Assembly: GCA_035695045.1 (NCBI GenBank)
Contig: DASSEX010000078.1
Span: forward strand, 1-64,000
DNA: 64,000 nt
Reading direction: 5' to 3'
From: DASSKP01 sp035695045
GTDB taxonomy: Bacteria > Actinomycetota > Actinomycetes > JAFAQI01
Positions 26,197 through 35,338 of the stretch are shown here, piece by piece. The number at the start of each line of letters is the position of its first letter. Position 1 is the stretch's first letter. Position numbers and translations under genes: made by a program. Under the pieces are notes generated by a model. The model was not told the DNA's origin. It saw nothing but the letters and a program-made list of their open reading frames with translations, and did not search any database.

Positions 26197-27774
26197 TCAC
26201 CTGTCCGCGATCTGGTAGCCGGCACTGGTGAACTTCGCGCACGTGCAGGAGCTGTCCCAGGCGATGTCCCAGCCGACCTGTACGCCGTCATGCCGGCCGG
26301 GCGCGTAATAGAGCTGCGGGAACAGTGCCGGCTGGAAGCTGCCGCGCAGTCTCTCGATCGCGGCGCGCACGGTGTCGCGGTTGACGACGCCCCCGGCGTT
26401 GTTCAGGCCGTCGCGCAGCAGGTAGAGCATGTCGCAGTAGCTCAGCGCGATGGACGCGGCGTTGGTGCTGGTGAAGGTCTGCCCGGTGCGGTCCTTCATG
26501 ACCTTGAGGCAGTACTTCGTCGCCGGCGTCTCGAACTTGTCCGCGGCCGACGCGCTCAGGTCCAGCGTCGGGTTCCAGGCGAACCCCATGGCGCCGTTGA
26601 GCACCTGCTTCGGGACGATGCCGCTGTCGTAGATCGCCTGCAGGCCCGAGCCGGAGTGCACCCCGAAGCGGGGGTAGTAGTGCTGGCTGTTCGCGTCCTG
26701 GCCGAAGAAGGTCACCAGCTGGCCACCGGTGTCGAGCAGGATCACGTGGGTGACGCCGTCCTGTCGGAACTTCAGCACTGCGCTCGAGATGTCGCTCAAC
26801 GTCTTGCCGTCGTCCGCCTGGCTGCCGGGGTTGTAGATGCGGACGACGTCGCTGGCAGCCACGGGGTAGCCCGCGGCCTTCAGCGCGGGCAGCAGGACGT
26901 GGTCGAGCGGGCGGTTCCACGTCGGCGTGTCGACACCCAGGACGCCGACCTTCGTCGGCGCTGTTCCGGGAGCGCCGTTGACGGTGTCCCAGCCGTTGAA
27001 GTAGTGCTGCCGCTGCAGCGCCGGAACGAGCGCGTTGTCGATCCGGTCCTGACTGATGGTCCCGGCCTCGAAGTAGTAGGGGTACTGCCGGAACTCACCG
27101 TCGTCGGGGTCGACGAGCACACCGCTGTCGATGTCGATCGCGCCGCTCTTGAACAGACATGCGAAGTAGTTGTCGGTGTAGCCGACGCCGAGCGCGGCGA
27201 AGACGTGGTGGTCCTGGGTGAAATCGGCGCACTCGGCCTGGTCCTGGTCGGCCGTGGTGTCGGTCGACTGCGCGTCGGTCGCGTGGAACACAGGGACGAG
27301 CTTGCGGCCGGCGACGCCGCCGTGCGCGTTGATGTCGTCGATGACGGCCTGGGCGTCGGCCTTCTCGTTGCCGCTGGTGATGCTGCTCGCACCGAGCGCG
27401 GCGTTGGCCGCGTCACCGTTGACGGTGTAGTCGACGCCGACGTAGATCGCCTTGTCCGTGACGCCGGGACCGTTGAGGTCGGCGCTCGCGTTGCTGCCAC
27501 CCGTGGGGACGCCCGTGGTCGCTCCCGACGTGCTCGAGCCCGACGACAGCAGCGGCGCGCTCCCCGCCGCGGAGCTCGCAGGTGCCGAGCCGACATTGCC
27601 GGTGGCAGGACCGGTGGAGGTCGTCGACGACGCGGTCCCGGACTGCGCAGCGGTGTTGCCCGCGCTCAGCCCGTCAACGCCCGCCGGCGCGGCTCCCTGC
27701 GGGACGCCGCTCACGGTCGTCCCGCAGCCGGCGGCGACGAGCGTGGCCGTCGCGACGAGCACCTGTCTGCGCAC
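26197..27774 (-). CDS. Liv-type ABC transporter substrate-binding lipoprotein (2 of 3)
   Basis: A 525-residue lipoprotein from GTG 27774, with lipobox VAAGC in MRRQVLVATATLVAAGCGTTVSG. A Ser/Thr/Gly/Ala-rich spacer runs to about residue 95, then the type I binding fold: IYVGVDYTVNGDAANAALGA, VIDDINAHGGVAGRKLVPVFHATD, TKVGVLGVDTPTWNRP and GVTHVILLDTGG. It shares GCGTTVSG and the overall layout with the lipoprotein at 23.1 kb. It lies 3 bp after a beta-lactamase-like gene and just ahead of the M55 peptidase, so binding, import and cleavage are coded in one operon. Confidence 0.88.
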   Translation of the reverse strand: MRRQVLVATATLVAAGCGTTVSGVPQGAAPAGVDGLSAGNTAAQSGTASSTTSTGPATGNVGSAPASSAAGSAPLLSSGSSTSGATTGVPTGGSNASADLNGPGVTDKAIYVGVDYTVNGDAANAALGASSITSGNEKADAQAVIDDINAHGGVAGRKLVPVFHATDAQSTDTTADQDQAECADFTQDHHVFAALGVGYTDNYFACLFKSGAIDIDSGVLVDPDDGEFRQYPYYFEAGTISQDRIDNALVPALQRQHYFNGWDTVNGAPGTAPTKVGVLGVDTPTWNRPLDHVLLPALKAAGYPVAASDVVRIYNPGSQADDGKTLSDISSAVLKFRQDGVTHVILLDTGGQLVTFFGQDANSQHYYPRFGVHSGSGLQAIYDSGIVPKQVLNGAMGFAWNPTLDLSASAADKFETPATKYCLKVMKDRTGQTFTSTNAASIALSYCDMLYLLRDGLNNAGGVVNRDTVRAAIERLRGSFQPALFPQLYYAPGRHDGVQVGWDIAWDSSCTCAKFTSAGYQIADR

Positions 27775-27777
27775 TGC

Positions 27778-29208
27778 TCAGTCCCCCGAGCTCTTGCGGA
27801 CGTAGGCCACCGGTTCCTCGCCCTCGAACTGCGCGACCGCGCGACTGACCGCTCCGTCCGCATCGGTCTGGAAGACCACCGGGACGTCGACGTCGAGCGC
27901 GTCGTAGTGCACGTCCCAGGTGTCGAGTCGGCGATGCCTCGCGGTGCACTCGAGCTCACCGATCCGGACGGACAGCGCGCCGCCCACGACCGCGACGTGC
28001 AGCTCGCCGTAACCCGGGTTCACGAACACCCCGGCGTACGACGTCAACGGATGCACCGGCGGACGCACCGCAGATGGCTCCTCCGGCTCGCGCTGGCCCG
28101 GCGCGATCTCGGCGTCGGCCCCGCCGCGCAGCGCGTCGAACCACGAGGTCTCCGCGGACTCGCCGAGCAGCGCGTCCGCGATGTCGAGGCAGCCGGCCAT
28201 CGCCAGGCTCGACAGATGCTGGTTGACGCTGATCGTCACACCGATCCGCTGCTCGGTCAGCACCAGAGTGTGGGTCGTGAACCCGTCGATGCCGCCGGTG
28301 TGCGACACCATCGGGCGGCCGCGCCAGGTCGACACGAGCCAACCCATGCCGTAGCCGTAGAGCCGCAGCTCGGGGAACGGCGACATGCCCGCCGGTGTGG
28401 GCGTCTGCAAGGCGTGCGTCGCGGTCACAGCGCCGGCCGGCAGGTAGTCCGCCCCCGTGTGCAGCAGCAGCCACTGCGCGGCATCGTCGGCGCACGTCAT
28501 GACCGCACCCGCGGGAGCCGCACCCGAGATCGGCCGCCACGTCGTGACCACCGCCTTGCCGTCACGCTCGACGTGCGGAGTCGCGCGGTCCTGATCGGAG
28601 ACCGTCCGCTGCACGTCGATCCACGACCGGGTCATCCCGCCCCGCTCGAGCACACGCGAGTGCAGCACGTCGCTCCAGCTGACCCCTGCCGCGCGCTCCA
28701 TGGCGATCCCGGCAACGGCATAGCCGAGGTTGCTGTAGACGAACTGCGCGCGCAGGTCGCCGGCGAGCGGCAGGTGCTCGAGCCGGGCGAGCAGCTCTGT
28801 CGCGTCCCACGCGGGGTTCGCGATCCAGGTGAAGTCGTGCCGGCCCAGACCACCTCGATGCGACAGCAGGTCGCGCGTCGTCACCCGATCGGCGATCGTC
28901 ATGTCCGGCAGCCGCAGCTCCGGCACATAGCGACGCACCGGTACGTCCAGGTCGAGCACGCCCTCCTCGGCCAGCACGGTCGCGGCGAGCGAGCTGTAGG
29001 CCTTGCCGCACGAACCGTGGCGGAACAACGTTCGCGGCCCGACCGGCGTCGCGTCGTCGACCCCGCGCACACCGAGGCCACCGGCGAAGAGCACCTCGCC
29101 GTCGCGGACGACGGCCAGCTCGAGCCCGGGCACGTGCCACCGGTCGAGCTCCCCCACCAAGCGCTGGACCGCGAGGTCGAGAGCGGTCCGCCCCCCGACG
29201 ACCGTCAC
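27778..29208 (-). CDS. Serine beta-lactamase-like hydrolase, operon copy A
   Basis: A 476-residue PBP-fold hydrolase. GTG 29208 overlaps the previous stop as GTGA. SxxK is RHGSCGK, YxN is VYSNLGY, and the late motif region has MVSHTGGIDGF (HTG). There is no signal peptide. A C-terminal domain of about 110 residues has LTSYAGVFVNPGYGELHV, which is seen in D-aminopeptidase/esterase relatives (DUF3471-like). It is coded tail-to-head with another member of the same family, suggesting duplication followed by specialisation. Confidence 0.87.
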   Translation of the reverse strand: MTVVGGRTALDLAVQRLVGELDRWHVPGLELAVVRDGEVLFAGGLGVRGVDDATPVGPRTLFRHGSCGKAYSSLAATVLAEEGVLDLDVPVRRYVPELRLPDMTIADRVTTRDLLSHRGGLGRHDFTWIANPAWDATELLARLEHLPLAGDLRAQFVYSNLGYAVAGIAMERAAGVSWSDVLHSRVLERGGMTRSWIDVQRTVSDQDRATPHVERDGKAVVTTWRPISGAAPAGAVMTCADDAAQWLLLHTGADYLPAGAVTATHALQTPTPAGMSPFPELRLYGYGMGWLVSTWRGRPMVSHTGGIDGFTTHTLVLTEQRIGVTISVNQHLSSLAMAGCLDIADALLGESAETSWFDALRGGADAEIAPGQREPEEPSAVRPPVHPLTSYAGVFVNPGYGELHVAVVGGALSVRIGELECTARHRRLDTWDVHYDALDVDVPVVFQTDADGAVSRAVAQFEGEEPVAYVRKSSGD

Positions 29209-30602
29209 GCAGGCACCGCGTCCTTCACCCGCGTCGCGAGCCGCCCACCGAGATGTACGCCGTCCACGTGACCCTCGGCGTCGCGCGAGAAGTAGCCGCG
29301 CATTCCCTTGGCCGGCCCGTCGGGGACGACGTACTGGTCGCCGTCTCCGGCCAGCAGCGCCAACGGGATGGCCGGCTGCTCCTCGTCGACGTCCTCGCCC
29401 TGCTCGCGCAGCACGGCGCGCATCTCCGGCTTCATCTCGACCTTGACGAGCAGCCGGCCCGCCTCCGCGGTGATGTCGGCGGTCGCGGCGATCGTCTCGT
29501 AACGTCCCACGTACTGCAGCAACGCCTCGTCGCCGAGCACCAGCTGCTCGGGCTCGACATCCTTCAGCCCCAGGTAGTGGTCGAACGCCCACTTCTCCAG
29601 CAGAGTGTTGAGCTGCGAGCCGTTGGGACCGGAGTTGGTCATCGAGATCAGCGCGAAGCCGCGCTCCGGCACCATCGTGAACTCCGAGTACTGACCGTTC
29701 GTCGTGCCGCCGTGTCCGACGACCCGCGCACCCTCGATGTCGCGGAGCAGCCAGCTGATGCCGACATAGTCGCCCAGTGCACTGCCGCGCATGTCGAACG
29801 TCGGCTCCTGCATGCGGGCGAGCAGCTCCTCGGACAGCAGCCGCGTGCCGTCCGGTGCGGTGCCGTCACCGAGGTGGAACTTCGCCCACCCCAGCTGGTC
29901 GCGCGCGTTGGCGGAGATGCCACCGGCAGGCGTGTTGCCCCGCGGCAGCGCCCACGGCCGCGCGATCGTCACGCGACCATCGTCGTGCTTCTGGTGCCCG
30001 ACGACGAACCGCCGCGTCATGATGTCGTTCGGGAAGAACAGCGTGTGGTCCATGCCCAACGGCTCGAGCAGCAGGTCCTTGATCGCCTGCTCGTAGGTCG
30101 TGCCGGTGATGCGTTCGATGATGAGACCGGCGACCGAGAGCGACGCGTTGTTGTAGGAGACGGTCGAACCGAGCGGCGAGACCTGCTGCAGCCGCTCCAT
30201 CCTGGCGACGTACTTCGCGAGGGCGTCGTCACCGTCGCCGGTGTGGTCCATCATGTCGCCCTCCCAACCAGCCGTGTGGTTGAAGAGCTGGAGGACGGTG
30301 ACCTTCTCCTCGACGTCCTTGTCGCGCAGGCGGAACTCCGGCAGGTACTTCTTCACCGGCGCGTCGAGGTCGACCTTGCCCTGCTCGACGAGGCGCATCA
30401 TCGCCGTCGCGGTGTAGGTCTTGCCGGTCGAACCGAACTGGAACAGCGTGTTCTCGTCGACGTCGAGTGGGTTGTCGACGCTGGTCACGCCGTGGAAGGC
30501 GTAGTGCTCCTCACCGTCGAGGAGGACACCGACGGCCACGCCGACGACGCCCAGCTCGGTCGCGAGCTCGGTGAGCTTCTGCTGCAGTGCCTCGGCGCCC
30601 AC
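29205..30602 (-). CDS. Serine beta-lactamase-like hydrolase, operon copy B
   Basis: A 465-residue hydrolase with SxxK in QFGSTGK, YxN in VSYNNASL and HGGTTNG near residue 300. The start is GTG 30602, which has GAAGGGA 6 nt upstream. GTG 30617, overlapping the deacylase stop, is the alternative and would add five residues. No signal peptide. The C-terminal domain includes LQYVGRYETIAATADITAEAGRLLVKVE, again like DUF3471. It is closer to the enzyme at 18.3 kb in motif context (FQ.GS.TK.., LF.HT.G..GD) than to its neighbour. Confidence 0.87.
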   Translation of the reverse strand: MGAEALQQKLTELATELGVVGVAVGVLLDGEEHYAFHGVTSVDNPLDVDENTLFQFGSTGKTYTATAMMRLVEQGKVDLDAPVKKYLPEFRLRDKDVEEKVTVLQLFNHTAGWEGDMMDHTGDGDDALAKYVARMERLQQVSPLGSTVSYNNASLSVAGLIIERITGTTYEQAIKDLLLEPLGMDHTLFFPNDIMTRRFVVGHQKHDDGRVTIARPWALPRGNTPAGGISANARDQLGWAKFHLGDGTAPDGTRLLSEELLARMQEPTFDMRGSALGDYVGISWLLRDIEGARVVGHGGTTNGQYSEFTMVPERGFALISMTNSGPNGSQLNTLLEKWAFDHYLGLKDVEPEQLVLGDEALLQYVGRYETIAATADITAEAGRLLVKVEMKPEMRAVLREQGEDVDEEQPAIPLALLAGDGDQYVVPDGPAKGMRGYFSRDAEGHVDGVHLGGRLATRVKDAVPA

Positions 30603-30613
30603 GGGACGTCCCT

Positions 30614-32206
30614 TCACTTGCCGCGGCGCAGCCGGCGCCCCGGTGTCTCCTTGGTGAGTTCGCCGTCGGCGACGGCGACCCTGCCGTTCACGACCACGTG
30701 CCGGACGCCGGACGCATAGCGGTGCGGGTCGGCGAAGGTGGCGTGGTCGACGTACGTGTCCGGATCGAGGACGACCAGGTCGGCGAAGCCGCCCTCGACG
30801 ACGCGCCCGCGGTCGACCAGGCCGAAGTTGTCGGCAGGCAGGCTGGTCATGCGCCGGACGCCTTCTTCGAGCGGGAACAAGCCCTCGTCGCGGCCGTAGT
30901 GGCCGAGCACCCGGGCGAAGGTTCCGTAGGTGCGCGGGTGCGTCGCCGAGTCCGTGAACGGTGGCGCGGCCCGGTGTGCGCCGGCGTCGGAGCCGACCGA
31001 CACCCACGGCTGTTGCAGTCCGAGTCGCACGTTGTCCTCGTCCATGAGGAAGTACGCCGCCCCGGTGCCCGGATCGCGCGCGACGATCTCCAGCAGCGCG
31101 TCGGCGTCGTCGAGGCCAAAGTCGGCGGCGAGATCGGCGAGGGTGCGGCCGTTGGCCGGTGTTCCGTCGGCGAGGTCGTCGAGGAAGAGGATGCCGTCAC
31201 CGCCGGCCCCGAGGAAGAGGTTCTCGAAGTCGTCGGACCGCGCGCGCATCTCCGCGGCCATCTCCCGGCGCTGCTGCGGGTCGGTCAGGCGTTCGTTCAG
31301 CGCGTCCGGACCGCCGACGTGGAAGCGCGGAGGAATCGAGGCGGCGAGCGCGGTGCCGCCTGCGGTGTAGGGGTACATGTTGGCGCTGACGGCCTGCCCG
31401 CTCTCGCGAGCTTGCTCGATGCGCTCGATGGCGAGCTTCATCTTGTGCCAGTTGTGCCGGCCGGCGGCCTTGAGGTGGTAGACCTCGGCGCGGCAGCCGC
31501 CGTCGCGACCGAGCATCAGCAGCTCGTCGAGGCACTCGAGGAACTGGTCGCCTTCGCTGCGGAGGTGCGAGATGTAGGTGCCGCCGTGCCGTCCGATGAC
31601 CTTGCAGAGAGCGAGCAGCTCCTCGGTGCGGGCGAACCGACCCGGTGCATAGATGAGTGCGGTGCCGATCCCGAGCGCGCCCTCGGCCATCTCCTCGTCG
31701 ACGAGCGCGCCCAGCCGGTCGAGCTCGTCCGTGGTCAGCGGCCGGTCGTCGAAGCCCGCGCCGAGGACACGCAGGTTGACGCCGCCGATGAAGCTGGCGA
31801 CGTTCGGTGCCACGCCCCGCCGCTCCAGATGGTCGAGGCCCTCGGAAAGCCGGTCGAAGTCGACCTGCGCACCGCCGCCGAGACCATCCCAGTTGCGCAG
31901 CGCCTTCGACACCTCGCCGGGCCCGAGCGAGAACGCCTCACCGAAGACCTCGGTCGTGACGCCCTGGAGCAGGTCCGAGGCGCCGCTGGGGTCGACCTGC
32001 AACGTCCCCCACGCGTGACTGAGGACGTTGACGAAGCCGGGCGCCACGACCTGGCCGGTGGCGTCGAGCACCTGCGCGTCGACATCGGCGTCGAGCTCAC
32101 CGACCGCCACGATCCGGTCGCCGTCGACAGCCACGTCGGCACGTCGTGCCGGCGCGCCGGTGCCGTCGACGACGGTGCCGCCGCGCAGCACGAGGGTGGC
32201 CGGCAT
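30614..32206 (-). CDS. N-acyl-D-amino-acid deacylase family amidohydrolase
   Basis: A 530-residue amidohydrolase of the D-aminoacylase branch. ATG 32206 begins MPATLVLRGGTVVDGTGAPARRADVAVDGDRIVAVGEL. At the first metal motif the usual HxH reads NVLSHAWG, as in the degenerate NxLSxA subgroup. It is followed by QGVTTEVFGEAFSLGP. Later motifs are ISHLRSEGD, YPYTAGGTAL, VSVGSDAGAHR and the C-terminal DLVVLDPDTYVDHATFADPHRYASGVRHVVVNG. The family removes acyl groups from N-acyl-D-amino acids. It heads the operon that continues with two serine hydrolases, a binding protein and M55. Confidence 0.9.
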   Translation of the reverse strand: MPATLVLRGGTVVDGTGAPARRADVAVDGDRIVAVGELDADVDAQVLDATGQVVAPGFVNVLSHAWGTLQVDPSGASDLLQGVTTEVFGEAFSLGPGEVSKALRNWDGLGGGAQVDFDRLSEGLDHLERRGVAPNVASFIGGVNLRVLGAGFDDRPLTTDELDRLGALVDEEMAEGALGIGTALIYAPGRFARTEELLALCKVIGRHGGTYISHLRSEGDQFLECLDELLMLGRDGGCRAEVYHLKAAGRHNWHKMKLAIERIEQARESGQAVSANMYPYTAGGTALAASIPPRFHVGGPDALNERLTDPQQRREMAAEMRARSDDFENLFLGAGGDGILFLDDLADGTPANGRTLADLAADFGLDDADALLEIVARDPGTGAAYFLMDEDNVRLGLQQPWVSVGSDAGAHRAAPPFTDSATHPRTYGTFARVLGHYGRDEGLFPLEEGVRRMTSLPADNFGLVDRGRVVEGGFADLVVLDPDTYVDHATFADPHRYASGVRHVVVNGRVAVADGELTKETPGRRLRRGK

Positions 32207-32324
32207 GCCTCGAGTCTGTGGCCGGAAGGCGATCGCGGGCATGGTGCGGACGGAACAAGCCCGGCCTGCGCCTTTGTCATCACGCACGACCGGACCGGTA
32301 CGGCGCCGATGCGACGATGTCCGC

Positions 32325-33362
32325 GTGACCGTGGACCCTGCAGCGGCAGCCCTGCACGCTTCGGCGACCGTCGTCGACACCCATAACGACCTGCTGATGC
32401 TCGTCAGCCGACGCCCGGCCGCCGATCAGGCGCCGTACTTCCGGCGACACTGGCTGCCGCAGCTGCAGGCGGGCGGAGTCGACGTGCAGGTGCTGCCGGT
32501 CTTCGTCGACGACGACTTCCGCCCGGAAGGCGCGCTGCGGCAGACGCTGCGGATGATCGAGTGCGCGCACCGGGTCGCCGACGAGGCGGGCGACGTCGTC
32601 TCGTTGTGCCGGAGCGGGGCCGAGATCGATGAGGCACTCGCCGGCGGCCGGATCGCGCTGCTGCTGGCACTCGAGGGGTGCGAGGCGGTCGGCACCGACG
32701 TCGAGCTGCTGCGCACCTTCGCCCGGCTCGGCGTGCGGATGGTGTCGTTCACGCACTTCGGCCGCACGGCACTCGCCGACGGCTCGGCGGAGGACGCCGC
32801 CGGCAGCCGTCTCACGGCTGCCGGTGTCGAGGCCTTCCGCCTGCTCGAGGAGCTGTCCGTCCTCGTCGACGTGTCGCACCTGTCCGCCGCAGGCACCGAC
32901 CACGTGCTGTCGCTGGCGACGCGTCCGCTGGTCGCGAGCCACTCGTCGGCGTACGCGCTCTGCGAGCACCACCGCAACCTCACCGACGAGCGGTTGAAGG
33001 GCATCGCCTCCACCGGCGGCGTCGTCGGCGTGAACTTCTTCTACGGGTTCATCGACCCCGACTCACCCACGATGGCTCGCCTCGTGGACCACATCGAGCA
33101 CATCGCCGGCGTCGCCGGCATCGACCACGTCGGGCTCGGACCGGACTTCGTCAAGGAGGTGTTCGAGCAGCTGACGCCGCCGGCCATCCCCGTCGACTTC
33201 GACGGCACCGACGGCACGCGCGTCATCCCCGGGCTGGACGGACCGGCCGGACTGCCCCTCGTGACCGAGGAGATGCTGCGCCGCGGCTGGCCGGAGCGCG
33301 ACATCCGCAAGGTGCTCGGCGAGAACTGGGTCCGCGTCTTCCGCAGTTCCCTCGGCTGTTGA
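32325..33362 (+). CDS. Membrane dipeptidase (M19, renal dipeptidase family)
   Basis: A 345-residue zinc dipeptidase from GTG 32325. The metal and catalytic motifs of family M19 are present: VVDTHNDL, LLLALEGCEAV, LVDVSHLSA, VASHSSAYALCEHHRNLTDE and HVGLGPDF. Bacterial M19 enzymes cleave L-D or D-configured dipeptides and beta-lactam-like amides. The last Cys codon and the stop (SSLGC, TGA) come from the left arm of a 62-bp repeat, so the C-terminus was probably trimmed or replaced when the element arrived. It is divergent from the N-acyl-D-amino-acid deacylase. Confidence 0.93.
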   Translation: MTVDPAAAALHASATVVDTHNDLLMLVSRRPAADQAPYFRRHWLPQLQAGGVDVQVLPVFVDDDFRPEGALRQTLRMIECAHRVADEAGDVVSLCRSGAEIDEALAGGRIALLLALEGCEAVGTDVELLRTFARLGVRMVSFTHFGRTALADGSAEDAAGSRLTAAGVEAFRLLEELSVLVDVSHLSAAGTDHVLSLATRPLVASHSSAYALCEHHRNLTDERLKGIASTGGVVGVNFFYGFIDPDSPTMARLVDHIEHIAGVAGIDHVGLGPDFVKEVFEQLTPPAIPVDFDGTDGTRVIPGLDGPAGLPLVTEEMLRRGWPERDIRKVLGENWVRVFRSSLGC

Positions 33363-33419
33363 GTGCGACGTAATCCCCCTAACTCGCCCGTCGGATAGGG
33401 GGATTACGTCGCACTCAAC
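33358..33419. repeat. 62-bp palindromic intergenic repeat, copy 4
   Basis: Outer arms are identical to copy 3; the centre is AACTCGCCCGTCGGAT. It fills the whole gap between two convergent genes and overlaps both: TGA at 33360-33362 ends the dipeptidase and TGA at 33417-33415 ends the small membrane protein. Confidence 0.92.
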
Positions 33420-33807
33420 GTCGTTTCAAGCCGCCGCTGCGGGCGGCGTGGTCGGACAGCTCGGCGGCGTCGCGCACCAGCTGTTCGACGACGGCGCGAT
33501 GCGCAGCGTCCTGCCGGCGCCCGAGGTGGATGCTCCACGCGCCGAGGGCGAAGCCCAGCAACCCGATGCCGACGACGCTCGCCGAGATGAGCCACGGCAG
33601 CTGAAACGGGACGTACGGCGTCCGGGCGACACCGCGCCAGCCCCAGGCGAGCAGGCCGAACGCCGCCAGCGCTAGCGCGACGATCACGCCGATCACCTGC
33701 ACGCCCGGGTCGCGCAAGGCCGCGAACCACGCCGGCACGGTCACCGTGACCCGGCGGGTCGGGTCCGGCGACGGGTCGGGAAGCGCCGACGGGGCCACAG
33801 GCGTCAC
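33415..33807 (-). CDS. Small two-helix membrane protein B
   Basis: A 130-residue protein from GTG 33807, overlapping the upstream stop by 4 bp. It has a cytoplasmic Pro-rich start, then two hydrophobic segments (about 45-67 and 77-100), then a hydrophilic helix (RRQDAAHRAVVEQLVRDAAEL). I recognise no named family. It is paralogous to the next gene upstream: both read L.DP..., helix, W..VA, a short loop, LPxLISA-type second helix, then RRQD.A.RA. The stop codon is contributed by the 62-bp repeat. Confidence 0.7.
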   Translation of the reverse strand: MTPVAPSALPDPSPDPTRRVTVTVPAWFAALRDPGVQVIGVIVALALAAFGLLAWGWRGVARTPYVPFQLPWLISASVVGIGLLGFALGAWSIHLGRRQDAAHRAVVEQLVRDAAELSDHAARSGGLKRR

Positions 33808-34232
33808 TGGTCGATCGAGCTCTGCAGGTCGTGCAGCGCCTCGGCGAGCGTCGCCATCTGCCGCGCGCGGGCGGCACCGTCCTGGCGGCGCGCGCTGACG
33901 TTGATGACCACGAGACCGGTCATCACGAGACCGAGACCGGGGAGGCCGGCGGAGACGACGTAGGGCATCTGCCGCCAGACGTCCACCAGCGCCGCCACCT
34001 TCACCCACGCGAAGCCGATCAACGCGAAGCCGAGCAGCGTGATCGCGACCCCGACGTAGGTCGGGACGAGGCTTGCCGGGTCCGCGAGCGCCTGCAGCCA
34101 GGTCCGGCGACGGCCGAGGTCGAGGCTCCCCGACTCGAACGGGCCGGGCCCGCCGGCACGCCGGAACATGCTGCGGCGACGCGTCGAACCCAGCAGGTCC
34201 TGCTCGGTCATCGCAGTCGTCACGTCGGTCAT
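33804..34232 (-). CDS. Small two-helix membrane protein A
   Basis: A 142-residue protein starting at ATG 34232, inside the M20 stop codon (ATGA). The N-terminal 45 residues are charged (TEQDLLGSTRRRSMFRR). Two helices follow (YVGVAITLLGFALIGFAWV and VVSAGLPGLGLVMTGLVVI), then a charged helix SARRQDGAARARQMATLAEAL. It is a paralogue of membrane protein B downstream; the two may pair as a heterodimer. No enzymatic motif is visible. Confidence 0.7.
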   Translation of the reverse strand: MTDVTTAMTEQDLLGSTRRRSMFRRAGGPGPFESGSLDLGRRRTWLQALADPASLVPTYVGVAITLLGFALIGFAWVKVAALVDVWRQMPYVVSAGLPGLGLVMTGLVVINVSARRQDGAARARQMATLAEALHDLQSSIDQ

Positions 34233-35338
34233 CGGGTCTCCTCGAGCAGGTCGCGGACGAGCGCCGCGACGAGTGCTGTTCTTTCGACGAGCGCGCTGAC
34301 GGATGCCCACTCGCCTTCGGCATGTGCATTGGCACCGACGGCACCGAGCCCGTCGAGGGTCGGCACGCCGAGCGCGGCCGTCAGGTTGCCGTCGGACCCG
34401 CCCCCGACGCCGACCCCGCCGAGCACCGGGAAGCCGAGCGCGGCCGCGTGCCGCTGGGCCCGCGCGAACAGCTGGGCGGACGCCTTGGGCTCCAACGGCG
34501 GGCGCACCGACTCGGCCGCTGCCTTCACGCTCGCGCCGGGGAGCCGGGCGACGAGCGACGTGAGCTCGTCCTCGACCCGCTGCAGCTCGTCCGAGATCGC
34601 CGCCCGTACGTCGACAGCGAGGGTCGCCGACGACGGGACGGTGTTGACGGTCGACCCGCTCTGCAGGACGGTCGGCGTCACGGTCGTGCCGATCTCCGGT
34701 CGCGCGAGCCCGGCGACCGTGAGCACCTGATGCGCCGCCTCGACGGTCGCGTTGACGCCGGACTCCGGCTCGAGGCCCGCGTGCGCGGCGCGGCCCACGA
34801 TCTCGATGCGGTACATCGCGATGCCCTTGCGCGCGATCTTCAGTGCACCGTCCGCGCTCGGCTCGAGCACGAGGACCGCGCGGGCGTCACGACACGTGTC
34901 CTCGATCAGCTGCTGAGACGACAGCGAGCCGACCTCCTCGTCACTGGTGAGCAGGATCGCCACGCCGTCGAGGTCGTCGAGCGACTGCAGCGCGGCGAAC
35001 AGCTGCACGACGCCGACCTTCATGTCGAAGACGCCAGGGCCGGTCAGCCGGTCACCGTCACGCTGGAACGGCCATCGCGCGAGGGTGCCGAGCGGCCAGA
35101 CGGTGTCGAAGTGACCGAGCAGCACGACTCGCGGCCGGCCGAACTGCCACCGCAGATGCACGCGGCCGTCGACGAGCACCCGCTCCGGCGCCTGCCCGAT
35201 GCGCCGCACCGCCAGCGCCTCGACGACATCCGCGCACTTCGCGACCGCGGCCAGGTCACCGGAAGGCGACTCGCAGCTCACGAGCGCCTCGACATCCGCG
35301 ACCAGCTCGTCCGCCGGCAGCTGCGACGAGGCCGTCAC
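34229..35338 (-). CDS. M20-family metallopeptidase (carboxypeptidase G2-like)
   Basis: A 369-residue zinc peptidase from GTG 35338, overlapping the upstream stop. Metal and catalytic motifs are VVLLGHFDTVWP, GPGVFDMKVGVVQ, LLTSDEEVGS, LVLEPSADGALKIARKG and the dimerisation-domain GRAAHAGLEPESGVNA. The order and spacing fit glutamate carboxypeptidase/N-acyl-amino-acid hydrolase members. No signal peptide. It is translationally coupled to a surface protein before it and two small membrane proteins after it. Confidence 0.93.
   Translation of the reverse strand: MTASSQLPADELVADVEALVSCESPSGDLAAVAKCADVVEALAVRRIGQAPERVLVDGRVHLRWQFGRPRVVLLGHFDTVWPLGTLARWPFQRDGDRLTGPGVFDMKVGVVQLFAALQSLDDLDGVAILLTSDEEVGSLSSQQLIEDTCRDARAVLVLEPSADGALKIARKGIAMYRIEIVGRAAHAGLEPESGVNATVEAAHQVLTVAGLARPEIGTTVTPTVLQSGSTVNTVPSSATLAVDVRAAISDELQRVEDELTSLVARLPGASVKAAAESVRPPLEPKASAQLFARAQRHAAALGFPVLGGVGVGGGSDGNLTAALGVPTLDGLGAVGANAHAEGEWASVSALVERTALVAALVRDLLEETR

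Noticed and set aside
26290..29271. 993-residue plus-strand open frame
   Set aside because: It is antisense to a binding lipoprotein and a beta-lactamase-like hydrolase with clear motifs. It is a shadow in spite of its length.
27778..30602. Two adjacent serine hydrolases considered as beta-lactam resistance genes
   Set aside because: They keep SxxK and YxN but lack signal peptides and lie among D-peptide and N-acyl amino-acid catabolic genes. A cytoplasmic hydrolase role fits better.
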